The notes beneath the pieces are model-generated. The model was not told the DNA's origin, ran no database searches, and was given only the letters and a program-made list of their open reading frames with translations. From assembly GCA_946482045.1 (NCBI GenBank), contig CAMLPZ010000003.1:1-40290 (forward strand): DNA of 40,290 bases. The letters are read 5' to 3'. This DNA is from an uncultured Asticcacaulis sp. Its GTDB lineage: Bacteria; Pseudomonadota; Alphaproteobacteria; Caulobacterales; Caulobacteraceae. Within the stretch, counting starts at the first letter, position 1, and each line of letters opens with the position of its first letter. Both the position numbers and the translations under genes were made by a program. This document shows positions 17,283 to 25,042 of this stretch, piece by piece.

Positions 17283-17515
17283 AGGCCCGCCCAAACCTGG
17301 CGTGCCACGTGTGGCTTATTCACGCCCCTTGGCCGCGCCACGGCCTTCCTAAAGCGGGCGACAGGAACCCGCGTCCGATCAGCCTGCAATGCCTGAAGGC
17401 ATCCTCCACTGACGTTACGGCCGGGCCTTCGGCCCGGTTCCGGCTGCTCCGGCGCGGGTTTTCCGGTCGCCGTGAAGGCCGCGAAGGCGCGGTCCATTGG
17501 ATGAGGAACAGACCC
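17283..17515 (+). promoter_or_regulatory. hairpin-rich leader upstream of the DUF2493 gene
   Basis: No gene is seen. The region is GC-rich with a perfect hairpin CCGGGCC-TTC-GGCCCGG near 17423-17439 and the string GGTCGCCGTGAAGGCCGCG further down. A similar GGTCGC…GGTGAAGCCGCGG string is in the ssb leader. A possible ribosome-binding site GAGGA (17503-17507) precedes the start. It may carry a terminator for the Toprim operon, a promoter, or both. Confidence 0.35.
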
Positions 17516-18448
17516 ATGTTTGATCACGACGCCGAGTGCGAGCCCGCCCACCAGGGCAGTGCCACCGACGATTACCTGACGCAGTTGGAGCTCTATGGCT
17601 ATCGCCCATCATACGACGAACCCGACCCACGCCCCTTGCCGGATGACGTCCAGGTCCAAGGTGCCGTCATGGAAATCATGGATGCCCTTGTCGGAACCTT
17701 CGACGACACGGCTATGGAGCCGGACCTCGAGGACCTGCTGTGGGGCGCGGTCAACCTCTTCCACCGCGCGGCCGACCGCCTCAATCGCGAGCTTGACAGC
17801 AATGAGGTGGCGCAGCGCAATGGCCAGAACAGCCAGGACGGCTCCGAGGTGCGCGCGGTCGAACTGGAGCGGCTCGTCGTGGCGGGCAGGGGGCTCATCG
17901 ACCGTCGCGACACCCTGGAAGCCATGCGTGACCAGGCCTGCGACCTTTATCAAGCCTACATGCGCACGCCCTGGCGCCCGAAGTACGGCTCCCAGGTCAA
18001 TCACAAGACCCAGACCTCGGCCATGGTCGAGAGCTGGGATTTTCTGGCGGCCAAACGCAAGGCCTCGACCGAGGTCCTCGTGCCAGCCGGTCCCAAGGTG
18101 GTTTTTACCGGCGGGCTCGATTGCCAGGACCATCACCTGATCTGGGCGAAGCTCGACCGTGTTCTTGAGCAGCAGCCCGAGATGGTTCTGGTCCACGGCG
18201 GCGCACCCAAGGGCGCCGAGCTAATCGCTTCCAGATGGGCGGGTGCGCGTAAGGTCTCGCAGATTGCCTTCAAGCCGGACTGGACGCGGCACGGCAAGGC
18301 CGCGCCGTTCAAGCGCAACGACGAAATGCTCGACGTCCTGCCTATCGGTGTCATCGTGGTCAGCGGCGGCACCGGGATCCAGGAAAACCTCGCCGACAAG
18401 GCGCGCGCAAAGGGCATCCGCGTCTATCGCATCGGCGGGACAGGCTGA
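17516..18448 (+). CDS. DUF2493 (SLOG-superfamily) protein
   Basis: A 310-aa protein. The C-terminal ~115 residues form the DUF2493 domain: KVVFTGGLDCQDHHLIW, then MVLVHGGAPKGAELIASRW, KPDWTRHGKAAPFKRNDEML and IGVIVVSGGTGIQENLADKA. This Rossmann-like SLOG fold is predicted to bind nucleotide-derived ligands and is common on plasmids and phages. The N-terminal ~190 residues are acidic and helical with no known domain. Start ATG 17516 has GAGGA at -9; an in-frame ATG at 17501 is an alternative. The biological role is unknown. Confidence 0.85.
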   Translation: MFDHDAECEPAHQGSATDDYLTQLELYGYRPSYDEPDPRPLPDDVQVQGAVMEIMDALVGTFDDTAMEPDLEDLLWGAVNLFHRAADRLNRELDSNEVAQRNGQNSQDGSEVRAVELERLVVAGRGLIDRRDTLEAMRDQACDLYQAYMRTPWRPKYGSQVNHKTQTSAMVESWDFLAAKRKASTEVLVPAGPKVVFTGGLDCQDHHLIWAKLDRVLEQQPEMVLVHGGAPKGAELIASRWAGARKVSQIAFKPDWTRHGKAAPFKRNDEMLDVLPIGVIVVSGGTGIQENLADKARAKGIRVYRIGGTG

Positions 18449-18460
18449 GGGCGGGCATTC

Positions 18461-18487
18461 GGGCCGGCCGCCACACGTGACCGGCCC
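18461..18487. terminator. terminator-like inverted repeat between convergent genes
   Basis: GGGCCGG (18461-18467) and CCGGCCC (18481-18487) flank a 13-nt loop in the 48-bp gap between the DUF2493 gene and htpG, which converge here. Only a short T-poor tail (TTGT) follows, so efficiency is uncertain. Confidence 0.4.
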
Positions 18488-18496
18488 TTGTGCACA

Positions 18497-20389
18497 TCAA
18501 GCCTGGTAGGCTTTCGCGAACAGGCGCGCCAGGCGTTCGGCGAAAGCGCGCGGGTTGGTGGGGCGATCGCCGTCCAGGACCAGCGCCTCGTCGAGCAACA
18601 GCCAGGCCGCGTCCTCGCGGGCAGAGGCATCCGCGAGCTTCGACACCATGCCGACAAGCGGGCTTTCCGCATTGATTTCCAGGATGGGTTTCGACGCCGT
18701 CTTCAGCCGCCCCGCGCCCTGCAGGATTTTCTCGAGCTGGCGGTCCGGGCCATGATCGGACGCGACCAGGCAAACGGCGCTTTCCGTCAGGCGGGTCGAG
18801 CTGCGGACGTCGGATATCTGGTCTTTCAGGGTTTCCTTCATGAAATCAATCAGGGCGGAGATGTCGGCCGAAAGCTCGGGCTTCGGCGTCTCTGCATTGT
18901 CGGCGCCCCCGACCTTGTCGAGATCCGAAAGCCCTTGCGTCACCGACTTGAACGTCTTGCCTTCGTAGGCATCGACATTCGACGTCCAGAAACTGTCGAC
19001 GGGATCGGTCAGCAACAGGACCTCGATACCCTTGGACCGGAACCCCTCGAGTTGCGGCGAGGCCTTCAGTTGCTCGAGGCTTGGTCCGGTGATGTAGTAG
19101 ATATCGTTCTGGCCGTCCTTCATGGCCTTGATATAGTCATCGAGGTTGCGCGTAGCGTCGTCTGACGCCGTCGTCCGGAACCGCGCCAGCTTCAGCAGCT
19201 GATTACGGCGCTCGAAGTCCTCATAAATACCTTCCTTAAGGATAGGTCCGAACAGGTCCCAGACCTTGCGAGAGGCCTCACCGTCGCTTTCGGGCAGCTT
19301 CTCGAGCGCAGTCAGGATCCGGCCGGTGACGCCCTTGCGGATCGCCGACAGGACCGGACTTTCCTGGATCATTTCCCGCGAAATGTTGAGCGGAAGGTCG
19401 GCCGTGTCGACGATCCCCCGGACGAAGCGCAGGTAGCGCGGCAACAGTTCGGCTTCGTCCGTGATAAAGACGCGCCGGACGTAGAGCTTCATGCGCCCAT
19501 GGCGCTCGGGATCGAAAAGATCGAAGGGCTGGGACCCTGGGACAAAGGCCAGAGCCGTATACTCATGCAGACCCTCGGCACGAAAATGGACATTGAGCAA
19601 GGGTTCGTCGTATTGACCCGACACATGGCGATAGAAGTCGGTGTATTCGTCCTTGGAGATTTCCGACTTTGGCTTGGTCCAGAGGGCGGCGCCGTCCGTG
19701 ACCTGCGTGGCTTCGGCCCCTTCCTTCTCGACCAGGTCGATGGGAACCGGCACATGGCCGGACTGTTCACGAATGATCCGCTCGACCGTCCATTTGCTGG
19801 TGTAGGTTTTCGCGTCTTCGTTCAGATGCAGGACGACGCGCGTGCCACGTACGGGCGCCTGGGCCGGTTCGGCTGGTGCGATGCTGTAAGTCCCCTGGCC
19901 GTCCGAAGACCAGGTCCACGCCTCGCTTTGGGCGGCACGGCGGGAGACGACATCGACGCGATCGGCGACCATGAAGGCGGAGTAGAATCCAACGCCGAAC
20001 TGGCCGATCAGTTCGGCCTTTTCACCACCCTTGGCGGCCTCGAGTCGTTCCATGAAGGCGCGGGTGCCCGACCGGGCAATGGTACCCAAAGCATCGACCA
20101 TTTCGTCCCGGCTCATGCCGATCCCGTTGTCCTCGACGACCAGGGTGCGCTTGTCTTCGTCGAGACGGACCAGAATGCGCGACTGGACGCCATCGGGCGC
20201 CAGCTCCGGATGCGAAATGGACTCGTAGCGCAGCTTCTCGCAGGCATCCGCCGCGTTGGAAATCAGCTCGCGCAGGAACACGTCCTTGTCCGAATAGACC
20301 GAGTGCACCATCATGTGCAAAAGGCGGCTGACATCCGCCTCGAACGCATGCTGTTCCACGGGCTTCTCATCTAGCGTTGTCGTCGTCAT
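18497..20389 (-). CDS. htpG: HtpG (bacterial Hsp90) chaperone
   Basis: A 630-aa Hsp90-family chaperone. The N-terminal ATPase has ELISNAADACEKLRY, the DNGIGM motif and GQFGVGFYSAF. The middle domain has the catalytic-loop region ISREMIQESPVLSAIRKG, and the C-terminal dimerisation domain is complete, with no MEEVD tail, as in bacteria. The ATG at 20389 follows AGAGG at -8; another ATG is two codons upstream. The gene is full length with no decay. It is the only minus-strand gene between 8216 and 25038, set between DUF2493 and ssb, so it looks like an insertion into the transfer backbone. It is preceded by an RpoH-type promoter. Confidence 0.97.
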   Translation of the reverse strand: MTTTTLDEKPVEQHAFEADVSRLLHMMVHSVYSDKDVFLRELISNAADACEKLRYESISHPELAPDGVQSRILVRLDEDKRTLVVEDNGIGMSRDEMVDALGTIARSGTRAFMERLEAAKGGEKAELIGQFGVGFYSAFMVADRVDVVSRRAAQSEAWTWSSDGQGTYSIAPAEPAQAPVRGTRVVLHLNEDAKTYTSKWTVERIIREQSGHVPVPIDLVEKEGAEATQVTDGAALWTKPKSEISKDEYTDFYRHVSGQYDEPLLNVHFRAEGLHEYTALAFVPGSQPFDLFDPERHGRMKLYVRRVFITDEAELLPRYLRFVRGIVDTADLPLNISREMIQESPVLSAIRKGVTGRILTALEKLPESDGEASRKVWDLFGPILKEGIYEDFERRNQLLKLARFRTTASDDATRNLDDYIKAMKDGQNDIYYITGPSLEQLKASPQLEGFRSKGIEVLLLTDPVDSFWTSNVDAYEGKTFKSVTQGLSDLDKVGGADNAETPKPELSADISALIDFMKETLKDQISDVRSSTRLTESAVCLVASDHGPDRQLEKILQGAGRLKTASKPILEINAESPLVGMVSKLADASAREDAAWLLLDEALVLDGDRPTNPRAFAERLARLFAKAYQA

Positions 20390-20418
20390 GGTCATCCTCT
20401 TGATGGAAAACGGCGGTG

Positions 20419-20447
20419 AGATGGTTTTTGCCACGTCCGTTGTCAAG
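20419..20447 (-). promoter_or_regulatory. RpoH (sigma-32)-type promoter of htpG
   Basis: Reading the minus strand, CTTGAC (20447-20442) is followed after 17 bp by CCATCT (20424-20419), 30 bp before the start codon. This fits the alphaproteobacterial heat-shock promoter pattern (CTTGAC, ~17 bp, CC.AT.T). It implies heat-shock control of the plasmid-borne copy. Confidence 0.6.
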
Positions 20448-20907
20448 CGCGTCCTTGCAACTATTCTGGCGGCGGACCTTCAACGGAAGCAAACGGTTGT
20501 CTGCCCTCTGTCCTGGGGCGTCACGCCTGCGGCCCGCCGATCATCGTGCGCGGTGCCGCTTCAAGAGCCCCGGCCATCGCGGATGTGGTCATCAGGCTTT
20601 GAGGACATTCCCGGCCGGCGATGTTAGCGTGGCAGGTGGCGGAATCCGGGCGGGTTTTGCTTGCGGCGCTGTTTGATGCCTCCCTTCATCCTCCCGGCGC
20701 ATCCCAAGGGGCGCGCGCCATTTACCCCGATCAATCATGCGAACGTAAGCCGGTCTGCGTCCGCCCCAAGGGCTTCGCCCTGCTCCACGCTGTTTCGCCC
20801 CTGCGGGTGTGGCGCGCCGCCTCGACCGGCCCTTCAGGTCGCATGATCGCGGTGAAGCCGCGGCCCGATGGGGATGGGCCCCAAGGGTGAACATCATGGA
20901 GACTACA
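20448..20907 (+). promoter_or_regulatory. long GC-rich, hairpin-forming region upstream of ssb
   Basis: About 460 bp without a convincing gene. It holds several short hairpins (for example GGGC-TTC-GCCC near 20769-20779 and GGCCC…GGGCC near 20862-20880) and the string GGTCGC…GGTGAAGCCGCGG also seen in part before the DUF2493 gene. Given the predicted transfer direction it lies in the plasmid leading region. A single-stranded promoter of the Frpo/ssi kind is possible but not proven. Confidence 0.35.
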
Positions 20908-21327
20908 ATGAACAACATCGTCAACCTCATCGGCCGCCTGGGCGACACGCCGACCTGCCGCACCCTCAACGATGGCGCCCGCCTCGCCAACCTCAGCATC
21001 GCCACAGATGACGGTTTCAAAGGCGCGAACGGCGAATGGGTCAAGCGCACAACCTGGCACCGCGTGACCGTCTTTGGCGACAAGCGCGTCGACTATATCG
21101 AACAGAACTACGGCAAGGGCGACCTCGTCCACTTCACCGGCCGCATTAGCTATAGCCAGTGGGAGAAGGACGGCGTCAAGCAGTACGGTGTCGAACTGAT
21201 CGGCAGCACGTCGCTGCTTTCCCCCTTCAAACGCGATGAGGCGCAGACCTCTGCGTCACAGACCAAGCGTAAGGGAAAGACCGCGCCGCCACCAGAGTAC
21301 GATCTCGATGAAGAAATCCCCTTCTGA
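20908..21327 (+). CDS. ssb: single-stranded DNA-binding protein
   Basis: A 139-aa SSB. The OB-fold begins MNNIVNLIGRLGDTPTCRTL and includes the NGEWVKRTTWHRVTVFGDKR segment. The tail is short and ends in DLDEEIPF, the acidic tip that recruits DNA-processing partners. The ATG at 20908 has GGAG at -10; a second ATG four codons upstream is less well placed. Plasmid SSBs are typical leading-region products that coat incoming single strands. The gene stands alone between a long structured leader and a terminator. Confidence 0.95.
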   Translation: MNNIVNLIGRLGDTPTCRTLNDGARLANLSIATDDGFKGANGEWVKRTTWHRVTVFGDKRVDYIEQNYGKGDLVHFTGRISYSQWEKDGVKQYGVELIGSTSLLSPFKRDEAQTSASQTKRKGKTAPPPEYDLDEEIPF

Positions 21328-21338
21328 AGGCGCTTTTT

Positions 21339-21361
21339 GCCCTCCGGCAAAGCCGGAGGGC
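21339..21361 (+). terminator. intrinsic terminator after ssb
   Basis: GCCCTCCGGC (21339-21348), loop AAA, GCCGGAGGGC (21352-21361): a perfect 10-bp stem, followed by ATTCTTCT. It lies 11 bp after the ssb stop and separates ssb from the parA/korB operon. Confidence 0.75.
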
Positions 21362-21387
21362 ATTCTTCTGCCATTCTGCAAAGTATT

Positions 21388-21440
21388 TATTTTGAATGCT
21401 CACAATGTATAAAATGCGTGATGCAAAACATATAAAATGC
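21388..21440 (+). promoter_or_regulatory. AT-rich operator/promoter region of parA-korB with repeated TATAAAATGC
   Basis: TATTTTG (21388), TATAAAATGC (21408-21417) and TATAAAATGC (21431-21440) lie in an AT-rich patch just upstream of parA. Steps are 20 and 23 bp. The upstream region of virB has CATAAAATGCG, TATTTTGCG and TATTTTGCG with steps of 20 and 23 bp. The boxes could be -10 elements, operator sites, or both. A KorB-like regulator encoded here is one candidate binder. Confidence 0.5.
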
Positions 21441-21477
21441 CAAACGTGTGCTGTCGTCGGTCATCGTGAGGCAGCAG

Positions 21478-22296
21478 ATGAAAATCCTCGTCCTGGCAAA
21501 CCAGAAGGGTGGTGTCGGCAAAAGCGCGGTTGCGACCCAGCTGGCCCACTACATGCATCGGCAGGGCCGCAGCGTCCTCGTCATCGACCTTGACCATCAG
21601 CAGAATACGTCCCGTCCGCTCTTGGCGAGCCCCAGTGTCACCGCAGCTGACTTCAGCGCCAGCGACATTTTCACCGAGGCCACCGTGCGGGCGTTGCCGG
21701 CGGCGCCATTTGTTCTGATCGCTGGCGATGATCGCCTCTCGACGCTTGAAAGGCACGCAGACCAGCACAATGCGTTCGCGTCACGCTACCGGGCCGCGCT
21801 CGATGGATGGAACACCTTCGACGTCTGCATCGTCGATACAAATCCGAACCCCGACATCCGGTATGCTGTGGCTTTGATCTGCGCCGGTTTTGTTCTTGCC
21901 CCCATTCAGCTCAATCAGGAAGCGATCGGCGGGATTTCGGCGGTGCTGGGCCATCCGCGGTACGGCATCAGCAAGATACGAACAGCCTTGAACCCGGACC
22001 TCAGGTTCCTCGGCATTCTTCCCAACCAGGTCGAGGCAACGCCGTTTCAACGTGCAAACCTGCAGCAACTGGTCGCTGGGTACGGCGCGCACCTGTTGTC
22101 CGGAACGCATAACGGGGATCTCCGCTACGGCTACCTGCACAAGCGCACCGCCGTGGCCGAAGCGCAGGCTGCGGGTGCGTTCATCGCGGATATGACGAAG
22201 ACCAGCGCCCGGGATGCTTGGAAGGAAATCCGGCCGGTGTTCGACATGATCCTCAATCGGATGGAACTCATGCCTGTAGGAGGGCCGCTGGCATGA
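21478..22296 (+). CDS. parA: ParA/IncC-type partition ATPase (second module)
   Basis: A 272-aa ParA-family ATPase with a deviant Walker A KGGVGKSA (residues 10-17, after MKILVLANQ), a VLVIDLDHQQNTS stretch, and a Walker B-like FDVCIVDTNPNPD. It lacks an N-terminal HTH and resembles IncC of IncP plasmids in pairing with a KorB-like ParB. The ATG at 21478 (GAGG at -11) fits the family N-terminus. Its stop overlaps the korB-like gene as ATGA. It is clearly different from the 225-aa ParA at 8216, so the element carries two partition ATPases. Confidence 0.9.
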   Translation: MKILVLANQKGGVGKSAVATQLAHYMHRQGRSVLVIDLDHQQNTSRPLLASPSVTAADFSASDIFTEATVRALPAAPFVLIAGDDRLSTLERHADQHNAFASRYRAALDGWNTFDVCIVDTNPNPDIRYAVALICAGFVLAPIQLNQEAIGGISAVLGHPRYGISKIRTALNPDLRFLGILPNQVEATPFQRANLQQLVAGYGAHLLSGTHNGDLRYGYLHKRTAVAEAQAAGAFIADMTKTSARDAWKEIRPVFDMILNRMELMPVGGPLA

Positions 22297-23234
22297 GCGT
22301 GTCGCCAATCGATCTGAGCGGCCTGGAGGCTTTGAACGCAAGCGTCTCAGGCAAGGACGCGGGGAAACCATTATCGCTTGAGCTGGATCGGGTGCACGAG
22401 GACCCTAACCAGCCGCGCAAGACCTTCGACGATGTGCTCGAACTGGCCGCCAGTATAGCCGAGGTCGGCGTGAAGGTGCCGATCACCGTTGTGCTGCATC
22501 CGTCGATTGCCGATCACTACATGGTCAAGTTCGGAGCAAGACGGCGCCGGGCCGCTGTCGCCGCCGGCCTGACCCACATACCCGCTTGGCTGGAAGAGGC
22601 GCCAAACGATTTCGAGCAGGTGATAGAGAACCTCCAGCGCTCCGATCTGACGGCGATGGAGCTCGCGCTTTTCATGGCTGGCAAGATCGGCGCGGGCATG
22701 AAGCAGACGGAAGTGGCCAAGAAGCTCGGGATTCGGCCGTCTGCCGTCACGAAGCATCTGGCACTTGTGAACGCCCCGGCGGAAATCGAGGCGGTTTACC
22801 GCAGCGGTAAAAATACGTCGCCGGAGACCATCTTCGAATTGCGCTCGGTGTTTCAGAGGTTTCCCGACGAGACGCGCGCCTGGCTGGCACAGGATATCGA
22901 CATATCGCGCCGGTCGGTGGAACAGCTGAAACAGGCCTTGGCAGGCGTAGTCGCGACCGGTGCTGAGCCGTCGGAAGGCGAACGACGTGGCAGGAAGCCC
23001 AGGAAACTCGATCCGTCCGAGATCAAACGGCCCGTTGTCGCCGTGACCGTGGCGGGCCGGTTCGGGATTATCGTGCTGAGCCGCAGAGCGAAGGCTGAAG
23101 ATCATCTGCTCGTTAAATGGGATGACACGGCCGAGGTCGTATCCGTCCCGTGCCGCGATGTTCGCGTGCTGCGCCTTGACGACGCTAGACGCTACGAGCC
23201 GATCAACCGGGGGCTTGACCGTACCGATGCGTAA
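22293..23234 (+). CDS. KorB-like ParB partition and regulatory protein
   Basis: A 313-aa protein. The ParB N-terminal domain carries a GARRRRAA box (81-88, the GERR-type nucleotide-binding motif) and ENLQRSDLT (112-120). A KorB-type helix-turn-helix follows (KQTEVAKKLGIRPSAVTKH, about 137-155). The C-terminal ~60 residues (VVAVTVAGRFGIIVLSRR … VSVPCRDVRVLRL) match the SH3-like dimerisation domain of KorB. In IncP plasmids KorB acts both as centromere-binding ParB and as a global repressor of transfer and replication genes. A similar double role here is inferred. I did not find an RK2-type KorB operator in the window, so its site must differ. Confidence 0.85.
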   Translation: MSVSPIDLSGLEALNASVSGKDAGKPLSLELDRVHEDPNQPRKTFDDVLELAASIAEVGVKVPITVVLHPSIADHYMVKFGARRRRAAVAAGLTHIPAWLEEAPNDFEQVIENLQRSDLTAMELALFMAGKIGAGMKQTEVAKKLGIRPSAVTKHLALVNAPAEIEAVYRSGKNTSPETIFELRSVFQRFPDETRAWLAQDIDISRRSVEQLKQALAGVVATGAEPSEGERRGRKPRKLDPSEIKRPVVAVTVAGRFGIIVLSRRAKAEDHLLVKWDDTAEVVSVPCRDVRVLRLDDARRYEPINRGLDRTDA

Positions 23235-23275
23235 GACACGCTTTCCCCCGCCGAGCCCAATTCGCCCATTTCAGC

Positions 23276-23359
23276 TGCGCGGCGGCGTGAGCCGCGCACG
23301 TGGCCACCCTTGCAGGGGGGAAGCGGCGCATGGCGCCGCGAGGGGGCGGCAAAGCCCCC
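23276..23359. repeat. three hairpins between korB and the nic site
   Basis: Perfect inverted repeats: TGCGCGGC/GCCGCGCA (23276-23283 and 23291-23298), GCGGCGC/GCGCCGC (23323-23329 and 23333-23339) and GGGGGC/GCCCCC (23342-23347 and 23354-23359). On the predicted transferred strand they are the first structured segment behind the 5' end. They may also terminate korB transcription. Confidence 0.6.
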
Positions 23360-23423
23360 CGGTCGGCCGGGCAGCTGCCAAGACCAAGTGCTTTCTCATG
23401 AGAAATGTCGTGCTTTTGCTATT

Positions 23424-23475
23424 GGGTAGGCAGGATAGGCTATTCGCCGAAAAGGTATCGCCTTTTGGGGTGAGG
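23424..23475 (-). other. oriT: predicted origin of transfer (oriT) with IncP/VirD2-type nic site
   Basis: On the minus strand the core reads CCTATCCTG|CCTACC, the RK2/MOBP and T-border-like nic sequence (ATCCTG|C); cleavage is predicted between 23431 and 23430. On the 5' side, 13 nt from ATCCTG, is an inverted repeat AAAAGG/CCTTTT with a 5-nt loop (arms 23454-23459 and 23465-23470 on plus coordinates). This is the same layout as RK2, where the repeat is bound by the accessory protein and the relaxase contacts the core. mobC and a VirD2-like relaxase gene begin directly beside it. Confidence 0.8.
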
Positions 23476-23485
23476 GTTTGGTCGC

Positions 23486-24046
23486 ATGGTTGATCAGCCG
23501 AAAAAACGGGTCCGCCCGACAACCCTGGTCGTCGTCCTCAAGGACTTGAAAAAGCCGTGGGAAGCATGGTGCCGGGCACGGCAGGTGACACCCAGCGAAG
23601 CCGTCCGGCAAGTCTTGCGCCGCGTCATCGAGGGCGCCCCGGCGTCCGATACTCTACCCCATCCGGCGGATTTTGGCGGCATCAAGACGGGGGGATCCAA
23701 GAAACGCCTGGAAATCCGCCTGACTGATGTAGAGCTCGCGGCGCTGAAGGCCGTAGCGGATCGCGAAGGCATGAGCGTTCCGCGTTGGCTCACGGGCCTG
23801 GTGCGCCTTCATTTGACGGGAGAGCCACAGTTCGGCGAAGACGAGGTGCGCGCGTTGACGCGTTCGAATCAGCTCCTGTTAGCGCTCGGGCGCAACGTCA
23901 ACCAGATCGCGCGCAACATGAATGCGCGGGCCGAAAGCGACGAATTGACCTTGGCCCAGATAGAATATCTTGCCGACCTGATCAGGAGCCATACCGAAGC
24001 CGTGTCGGCGCTTCTCACTGCCAACAGCCGGCGGTGGCGTCGATGA
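23486..24046 (+). CDS. mobC: MobC/TraJ-like mobilisation accessory protein
   Basis: A 186-aa basic DNA-binding protein. Residues ~70-110 look like a ribbon-helix-helix segment (RLEIRLTDVELAALKAVADR, then a helix). Toward the C-terminus is the MobC hallmark LGRNVNQIARNMNARAES. Such proteins bind the oriT inverted repeat and recruit or position the relaxase in the relaxosome. The start codon lies about 55 bp from the nic site. The stop forms an ATGA overlap with the relaxase start. Confidence 0.85.
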   Translation: MVDQPKKRVRPTTLVVVLKDLKKPWEAWCRARQVTPSEAVRQVLRRVIEGAPASDTLPHPADFGGIKTGGSKKRLEIRLTDVELAALKAVADREGMSVPRWLTGLVRLHLTGEPQFGEDEVRALTRSNQLLLALGRNVNQIARNMNARAESDELTLAQIEYLADLIRSHTEAVSALLTANSRRWRR

Positions 24047-25038
24047 CGCTTCCGAAAAGCTATGTAGACGGCTTCCTGGTTGAGTGGGAGGCGGGGGAGT
24101 ATGAGGCCCAGGTCAAGTCCATGCGGCAAAAATCGGAGCCGATTGAAACAGGTATTCGAACGCCCCGCGCCGGCAGAGGAGGCGCCGCGGCCAGGTCGGA
24201 GGCGGTTCGTGCTCAGGCTGTCCGCGAACGACTTGCTAGGACCGTGCGGAAGGTGCCTGAGGTCATGGTCAAGATCACCTCGGCTTGCAAAGGCATGAGG
24301 CAGATCAGCCGCCATATCGATTACATCAGCCGCAAAGGTGATATCGCGCTCGAGGACCAGGACGGGCTGATTGCTACGGGCAAGGACCAGGTGAGGGATC
24401 TGAAGGAGGAGTGGCGCCTCAGCGGAGCGGAGGCGCTCACCATGGAAAGTGGCCGCAGGGATACGCTCAACATTGTGTTTTCGATGCCGGCCGAGACGGA
24501 CGAGGTCAGCATGAAGCGCGCTGTCCGGGCCTTTGCCGCCATCGCATTCGACGATCACCAATATGTATTCGCCTACCATACCCAGGCCACCGATCCGGAC
24601 CCCAACCCTCCCGCACATCCCCACATCCATTTGGTCGTCAAAACAATGGGACTGGACGGGCGCCGCCTGAATCCGCGCAAGGCCGACCTGCAAAAGTGGC
24701 GCGAAGGCTTCGCGGCGCAGTTACGCGCCCACGGTATCGAGGCCAACGCCACAAGCCGCCTCGCCCGGCTCAAGCGGGAGCGCGGCACAAGACGCTCAGT
24801 CCTTGCGATGGCCGAGCGAGGCCAGACTTCGCTGCACGGGGGAGACCCCGGGGTTATATCGGCAGACGAAGTGTCGGGGCTGGAAGCCGATCGACGGGCA
24901 TACTATTCTTTGCTTAGTGCGGTGCTGGCTCGATCGGAATTGCCTGAGGATCGCGTGCTCGCATTCGAGATCTCGCGTCAATTTGTGGAACCGGACCGGG
25001 AACGTCCAATGCCGGAGGCCACGCGCGATGAGAGGTGA
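24043..25038 (+). CDS. VirD2-like relaxase (MOBP-type)
   Basis: A 331-aa relaxase that would nick oriT and stay covalently bound to the 5' end of the transferred strand. The probable catalytic Tyr is Y94 in ISRHIDYISRKG, matching VirD2 motif I (…YLSRKG). The metal-binding three-His motif is HPHIHLVVKTMG (H192, H194, H196). The first ~70 residues precede the catalytic domain and are basic. The C-terminal region beyond residue ~230 is short, with no primase or helicase domain. The gene is coupled to mobC by ATGA. No VirD4 coupling-protein gene follows in the window. Confidence 0.9.
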   Translation: MTLPKSYVDGFLVEWEAGEYEAQVKSMRQKSEPIETGIRTPRAGRGGAAARSEAVRAQAVRERLARTVRKVPEVMVKITSACKGMRQISRHIDYISRKGDIALEDQDGLIATGKDQVRDLKEEWRLSGAEALTMESGRRDTLNIVFSMPAETDEVSMKRAVRAFAAIAFDDHQYVFAYHTQATDPDPNPPAHPHIHLVVKTMGLDGRRLNPRKADLQKWREGFAAQLRAHGIEANATSRLARLKRERGTRRSVLAMAERGQTSLHGGDPGVISADEVSGLEADRRAYYSLLSAVLARSELPEDRVLAFEISRQFVEPDRERPMPEATRDER

Positions 25039-25042
25039 GTGC

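Noticed and set aside
21328..23485. RK2-type KorB operator (TTTAGC-S-GCTAAA)
   Set aside because: Looked for near the korB-like operon and other promoters and not found; this KorB-like protein must use another site.
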